A stretch of 9,408 nucleotides of DNA from CAWFFV01 sp963814985 (GTDB taxonomy: Bacteria > Chloroflexota > Ktedonobacteria > Ktedonobacterales > Ktedonobacteraceae). Each line of letters begins with the position of its first letter. Position 1 is the stretch's first letter. The stretch is taken from positions 1-9,408 of the forward strand of contig CAWFFV010000067.1 in assembly GCA_963814985.1 (NCBI GenBank), given 5' to 3'. Below the pieces are notes generated by a model. That model saw only the letters and a list, made by a program, of their open reading frames with translations. It searched no databases and was not told where the DNA came from. This document shows positions 5,827 to 9,408 of this stretch, piece by piece. A program made the translations under genes and the position numbers.

Positions 5827-8800
5827 TTGAAGACATTTCAGACGCTTGAAGAACGAGATCAATATCGCAACATTCTTACTGTGCTTTCCGAACCAGGCCC
5901 CCAGAGTGACAGACTTCGCCGTGAAGCACTGCGCCTTATCACCATCTCTGATACTCCCAATTTAATAGAACTGAACGAAGCATACAACCGCTCACTACGT
6001 ACACGTAGCCTCTCACAGCCGACACCGCCTGCTGAGGTAGATGCTGCACCTTATCTGAGTAGCTTTTTTGACGCGCTCATAGCGGAATTGTATGTTGACC
6101 CCTTCTTCAAGCAACAGATGAGCGATGCAATCAAGTTACGTGCCGATATGGGTATACAACGTTCCCTGGGAGAAGTTGTCACTACGCTTCGTCAGATTAA
6201 CGAGAATCTGGTAGATCATTACACACCAGAGCAGTTTGCACGAGATGTGGAAGTATACACCGCCCACATCGAGCGAACATTGCACTATCTCAAGCTTGTT
6301 GGCGTTGTACCCAAAGATCGCGGCGAGAAGAATACAGATCCCGAACTCAACGGTATCTTTGTGCCATTACGCATAGCTCTACAGGACCGAACATTCTCAC
6401 TAGCAGAGAAGCAGGACTCAATTCTGGCCTTACTTGGGCTGTATCCCTACATTGTTCTGCTTGGTGGTCCTGGTTCCGGCAAATCAACAGTGACACGTCA
6501 CCTGGCCTGGAGTCATGCCGTAGCCAATCAGTCAGACTTTTCAATACCAGACCTCCCTCTTCTTTCAGGGAATCCTCTACCACTGCGCATCGAACTGCGT
6601 CGCCTTACCGAAGATCGCAGACAGCACCCTGACTATAATTTTTTATCTTACACTACTGAGGTTCTGTTAGGGCGAGAAGGCGTTAAAATTAACTCTCAGA
6701 TGTTCCAGGAGTTGCTTGAACGCAGAACCATGCTCTTGCTCTTTGACGGCCTCGACGAAGTGGCGACTCTGGATGAGCGCCGCAGGCTCATTGAGGAGAT
6801 AGAGCATTTTGCGCTATGCTATCCAGGCAATCGTATCATCGTCACCTCACGCCCGGTTGGCTATGAACTTGCGCGCTTCTCTAACCAATGGTTTGCCCAT
6901 GCCCAGGTGCAGGAATTTGACGATACACAAATTCAGCAGTTTTTAGAGCGATGGTACACCCATGTGTTGAAATTATCTCCTATTCCATACGATGACCAGC
7001 AAGAGCTAGAGACACTACTCATGACGTTGAAGGGGAATGGCAGACTACATAAGCTAGCTGAGAATCCCTTACTTCTTAGCGTAATTACGGCATTGCACCG
7101 CTACGAACGCCTTCCCGATAGAAGAGTGCTTGTTTATGACCGCTGTGCGGACCTTTTACTAGAAACCTGGGCTAAACTCAAAGGAACGGATGTCCGCTGG
7201 AAAGATATGAAGATGGTCAAAGAGGATCAGTATGCATGTATCGCACATCTTGGTTTCGTTTTGCATGAGCGTTCACAAGAGAAGAAAGACAGTGACACGG
7301 AAGAATATCAGGAAGATCAGGATACATCGACAGAGGATATTGCTAGCGATGTATCTGCCAGATTTATGTTGCGGGAAATTGAAGCATTTCTTCGTAGTCA
7401 AAAATTGATTACGGGAGTGGCAGAACAACGTGCAGAGGCAAAACGCTTTTTTGAACTTATGCAAGTAGAAGCTGGATTGATTGTTGAACGTGGAACAGGT
7501 GAGGAGAATGAGGCACTATATGGTTTTGTACATCGAACTTTCCAGGAGTACTTTGCTGCAACTGATGTCCATGAGCGTTACCAACAAAAAGAAAATCCTA
7601 AAATCATCAGCCAATTTCTGAAAGAGCACCTGCATGACCCACACTGGCGTGAAGTAATACTGCTCCTGTTAGGGAAACTTAAGCGTGTACCTGTAACAAC
7701 CCAGTTACGCCAGATTTTGGAAGGCAAGATTAAGAGTCGTCTCAGTCAGTATACTGAGATCGTACAGCAAGATCTATTCTTTGTTTGTAATTGCCTGGCA
7801 GAGGAAATAGCCGTTGAAAATGTCCTGGCTGAACTTGTTGTTTCACGCTTAAGCAAAGTAGTAAAAACCTCTCCTTTTCCATCACAACGCAAAGAGGCCT
7901 TATATTACCTTGGCGAATTGATGCAGACACGCCAATATGCATCGTTGGGACGAAAAGAACTGCTAGTTTTGGCTGCTAAAGATAACATTTTAGATATATC
8001 TACCAGGATATATGTGGTTCAAATTTTGTACCTCAAAAGCCGGAAAGGAGTGCAAGAACAGCAACACGCTATCCAGATACTCTCGGATTTGGTGCAGTGC
8101 ATTAACTTCTCTGTAGAGCAAGTTATTCAAACTACTGAAGATCTCTCTATGTCCCCTGGTTCTGACCAACAGTGCTTGGCTCTCCAGATGTTCCTCCAAC
8201 TTGCGCACCGTCCTGATCTCTCCACACAGCAAGCCTTCCAAATAGCTGAAATTCTCTATTTGTTTAGTTCTGAAGGCTCCGAAGAACGAGACTTTGCCAC
8301 CCGGAAATTGTTCCAACTTATGCAAAGCCCCGACCTCCCCATCAGACAAGCCATTGAGATCACTGGGGGCCTCATTTTTGCAGCACCTGAGGGACATAAC
8401 GACCGACTCTTTGCCACTCAAATGCTTTTACAACTCATCCGACGTCCTGATCTCTCCACAGAGCAAACTATCCAATTAGCTCGGAATCTCTATTTGTCCA
8501 GTTTTGAAAACTCCGAGGAAGAGCGATTAGCCATCCAGATGCTTCTCCAGATTGTACAAAACCCAGATCTTCCCTTTGAGCAAGTCATCTTAGCTACCCA
8601 GGCTCTCTATGAGTCGAGTCCTAAAAACTCTGCTGAACAACACGATGCTACCCAAACACTACTTCAGCTTGCGCACCATTCGGATCTCTCTATTGAGCAA
8701 GCTATTCGGGTAGCCCAAGCTCTCTATGAGTCGAGTCCTGAAAACTCTGATGAAGAGTGCCATGCCACCCAAATGCTGCTTCAGCTTGCGCGTCGTTCGG

Positions 8801-9330
8801 ATCTCTCCATTGAGCAAACCATTCAAGTAGCTCAAGCTCTCTATGAGTCGAGTCCTGAAAACTCTGATGAACGACACGGTGCTACCCGAATACTACTTCA
8901 GCTTGCGCGTCGTTCGGATCTCTCCATTGATCAAACCATTCAGGTAGCTCAGGCTCTCTATGAATCTAGGTCTGGAAAATCCGAACGACAGCTCTCTATC
9001 CAGTTACTCTTACGACTGACACAAAATAAAAGTCTCATCAATGAACAAAGGAAGCAAGCTATCAAGGAAATTATTAGTAAAGTACAAGTTAGCTACACAG
9101 AAAAGGCAGAGGCTGTACAAGTACTATTCGATATACTTGAAGGAAAAGCGGCCTGCCAATATCTCGAAAAATATTGGGAGCAAACCGCTCTCTCTACCAA
9201 TTCAGAGATATCAGAAATAACCTCCATTATGAAGCTTGCCCAAAATGACAAGTTACCAAGTAGGATTTGTGATGATGCGTACGGAGCACTACGCCAAGTG
9301 GTTCCCCAATTCGACAAGATCACTCTCTGA
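5827..9330 (+). CDS. NACHT/STAND NTPase with C-terminal helical tandem repeats
   Basis: Long intact ORF (1,167 residues from the TTG at 5827; about 1,240 if the upstream segment is joined). Residues about 80-200 form a helical linker (FARDVEVYTAHIERTLHYLK) usual before NACHT modules. The NTPase has Walker A GGPGSGKST (213-221, K219), Walker B LLLFDGLDE (303-311) and the sensor stretch RIIVTSRP (336-343). A helical/winged-helix part follows: NPLLLSVITALHR (413-425), then LPDRR and YDRCADLLLETW. The HRTFQEYFAA motif (569-578) is typical of bacterial NACHT proteins. An acidic, low-complexity insert lies at about 484-505. The C-terminus (about 757-1065) is a tandem helical repeat array, probably the sensor. 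STAND NTPases oligomerise on ligand binding, and bacterial NACHT proteins are known anti-phage sensors; that role here is inferred. TTG 5827 has no well-spaced ribosome-binding site and is unlikely to be the native start. It is divergent from the 403-residue gene. Confidence 0.9.
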   Translation: MKTFQTLEERDQYRNILTVLSEPGPQSDRLRREALRLITISDTPNLIELNEAYNRSLRTRSLSQPTPPAEVDAAPYLSSFFDALIAELYVDPFFKQQMSDAIKLRADMGIQRSLGEVVTTLRQINENLVDHYTPEQFARDVEVYTAHIERTLHYLKLVGVVPKDRGEKNTDPELNGIFVPLRIALQDRTFSLAEKQDSILALLGLYPYIVLLGGPGSGKSTVTRHLAWSHAVANQSDFSIPDLPLLSGNPLPLRIELRRLTEDRRQHPDYNFLSYTTEVLLGREGVKINSQMFQELLERRTMLLLFDGLDEVATLDERRRLIEEIEHFALCYPGNRIIVTSRPVGYELARFSNQWFAHAQVQEFDDTQIQQFLERWYTHVLKLSPIPYDDQQELETLLMTLKGNGRLHKLAENPLLLSVITALHRYERLPDRRVLVYDRCADLLLETWAKLKGTDVRWKDMKMVKEDQYACIAHLGFVLHERSQEKKDSDTEEYQEDQDTSTEDIASDVSARFMLREIEAFLRSQKLITGVAEQRAEAKRFFELMQVEAGLIVERGTGEENEALYGFVHRTFQEYFAATDVHERYQQKENPKIISQFLKEHLHDPHWREVILLLLGKLKRVPVTTQLRQILEGKIKSRLSQYTEIVQQDLFFVCNCLAEEIAVENVLAELVVSRLSKVVKTSPFPSQRKEALYYLGELMQTRQYASLGRKELLVLAAKDNILDISTRIYVVQILYLKSRKGVQEQQHAIQILSDLVQCINFSVEQVIQTTEDLSMSPGSDQQCLALQMFLQLAHRPDLSTQQAFQIAEILYLFSSEGSEERDFATRKLFQLMQSPDLPIRQAIEITGGLIFAAPEGHNDRLFATQMLLQLIRRPDLSTEQTIQLARNLYLSSFENSEEERLAIQMLLQIVQNPDLPFEQVILATQALYESSPKNSAEQHDATQTLLQLAHHSDLSIEQAIRVAQALYESSPENSDEECHATQMLLQLARRSDLSIEQTIQVAQALYESSPENSDERHGATRILLQLARRSDLSIDQTIQVAQALYESRSGKSERQLSIQLLLRLTQNKSLINEQRKQAIKEIISKVQVSYTEKAEAVQVLFDILEGKAACQYLEKYWEQTALSTNSEISEITSIMKLAQNDKLPSRICDDAYGALRQVVPQFDKITL
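8095..9021 (+). repeat. Eight tandem units of about 117 bp encoding 37-39-residue helical repeats
   Basis: Units begin at 8095 (37 residues), 8206, 8323, 8440, 8557, 8674, 8791 and 8908 (38 residues); the six middle ones are exactly 117 bp (39 residues). The consensus is roughly [RQ]xxDLSxEQxIQxAxxLY followed by ESSPENSxExxATQxLLQLA, two helices per unit, like HEAT- or TPR-type superhelices. The units starting at 8674, 8791 and 8908 are the most alike: 8716-8754 equals 8833-8871 over 39 bases, and 8779-8813 equals 8896-8930 over 35 bases. The earlier units have diverged in DNA while keeping the protein pattern. Confidence 0.88.
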
Positions 9331-9408
9331 CTTTTGCCTTACCCCCACTACTTACGCTAAATGGACACAACAGTCAGATAAGCGGAATAGACAAATGGCC
9401 TACGCGAT

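Noticed and set aside
7990..8877. Minus-strand ORFs opposite the NACHT repeats
   Set aside because: They exist only because the tandem repeats lack stops in that frame as well; their translations repeat in step with the plus-strand units.
8095..9021. CRISPR array or satellite DNA
   Set aside because: The 117-bp period is a multiple of three, the frame is open throughout, and units are adjacent without unique spacers, so it is a coding repeat.

Overview
The window looks like an accessory stretch of a bacterial chromosome of moderate GC. The best guess is a Ktedonobacteria-like member of the Chloroflexota. That guess rests on the style of the Rpn/YhgA-like gene (an 'RVYRIQYRGK..IFHLEFQ' core with an 'EHLLEQDEYVQKQRALG.EEG' tail) and on a very large STAND-type NTPase with C-terminal tandem repeats. 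No rRNA, tRNA, CRISPR array or clear origin is visible.

Left part (1-3950): three genes recognisable at protein level but broken by single-base indels. (i) Minus strand 1672-97: a flavin-dependent halogenase-like oxidoreductase fused to a C-terminal SCP2-like domain, scattered over all three frames by about nine indels plus one in-frame stop. (ii) Minus strand 2883-1913: a PLP-dependent threonine/serine dehydratase with one frameshift. (iii) Plus strand 3029-3946: an Rpn-family nuclease-like gene with about seven frameshifts, all inferred +1. Amino-acid similarity survives between the indels, so the cause is either very recent decay or a consensus error in the assembly.

Middle (3950-4180): two inverted-repeat structures between convergent genes. 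One is a 15-bp-arm stem-loop. The other is a roughly 140-bp MITE-like element with imperfect terminal inverted repeats around a perfect 28-bp-arm palindrome; it ends 4 bp from the stop codon of the next gene.

Right part (4181-9330): two long open genes transcribed divergently from a 210-bp intergenic region. The minus-strand gene encodes a 403-residue protein with a helical N-terminal half and a nucleotidyltransferase-fold-like (DUF6036/AbiEii-like) C-terminal half whose catalytic motif looks degenerate. The plus-strand gene encodes a NACHT/STAND NTPase of about 1,170-1,240 residues with P-loop, Walker B, sensor and a C-terminal array of 39-residue helical repeats. Three of the repeats are nearly identical at DNA level, which points to recent expansion of the putative sensor. 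Its first 29 or so codons are displaced by a -1 frameshift near 5690. Bacterial NACHT proteins are known anti-phage sensors, so this pair is the most interesting candidate system here; the functional link between the two genes is inference only. The last 78 bases (9331-9408) show no gene or terminator that can be supported.
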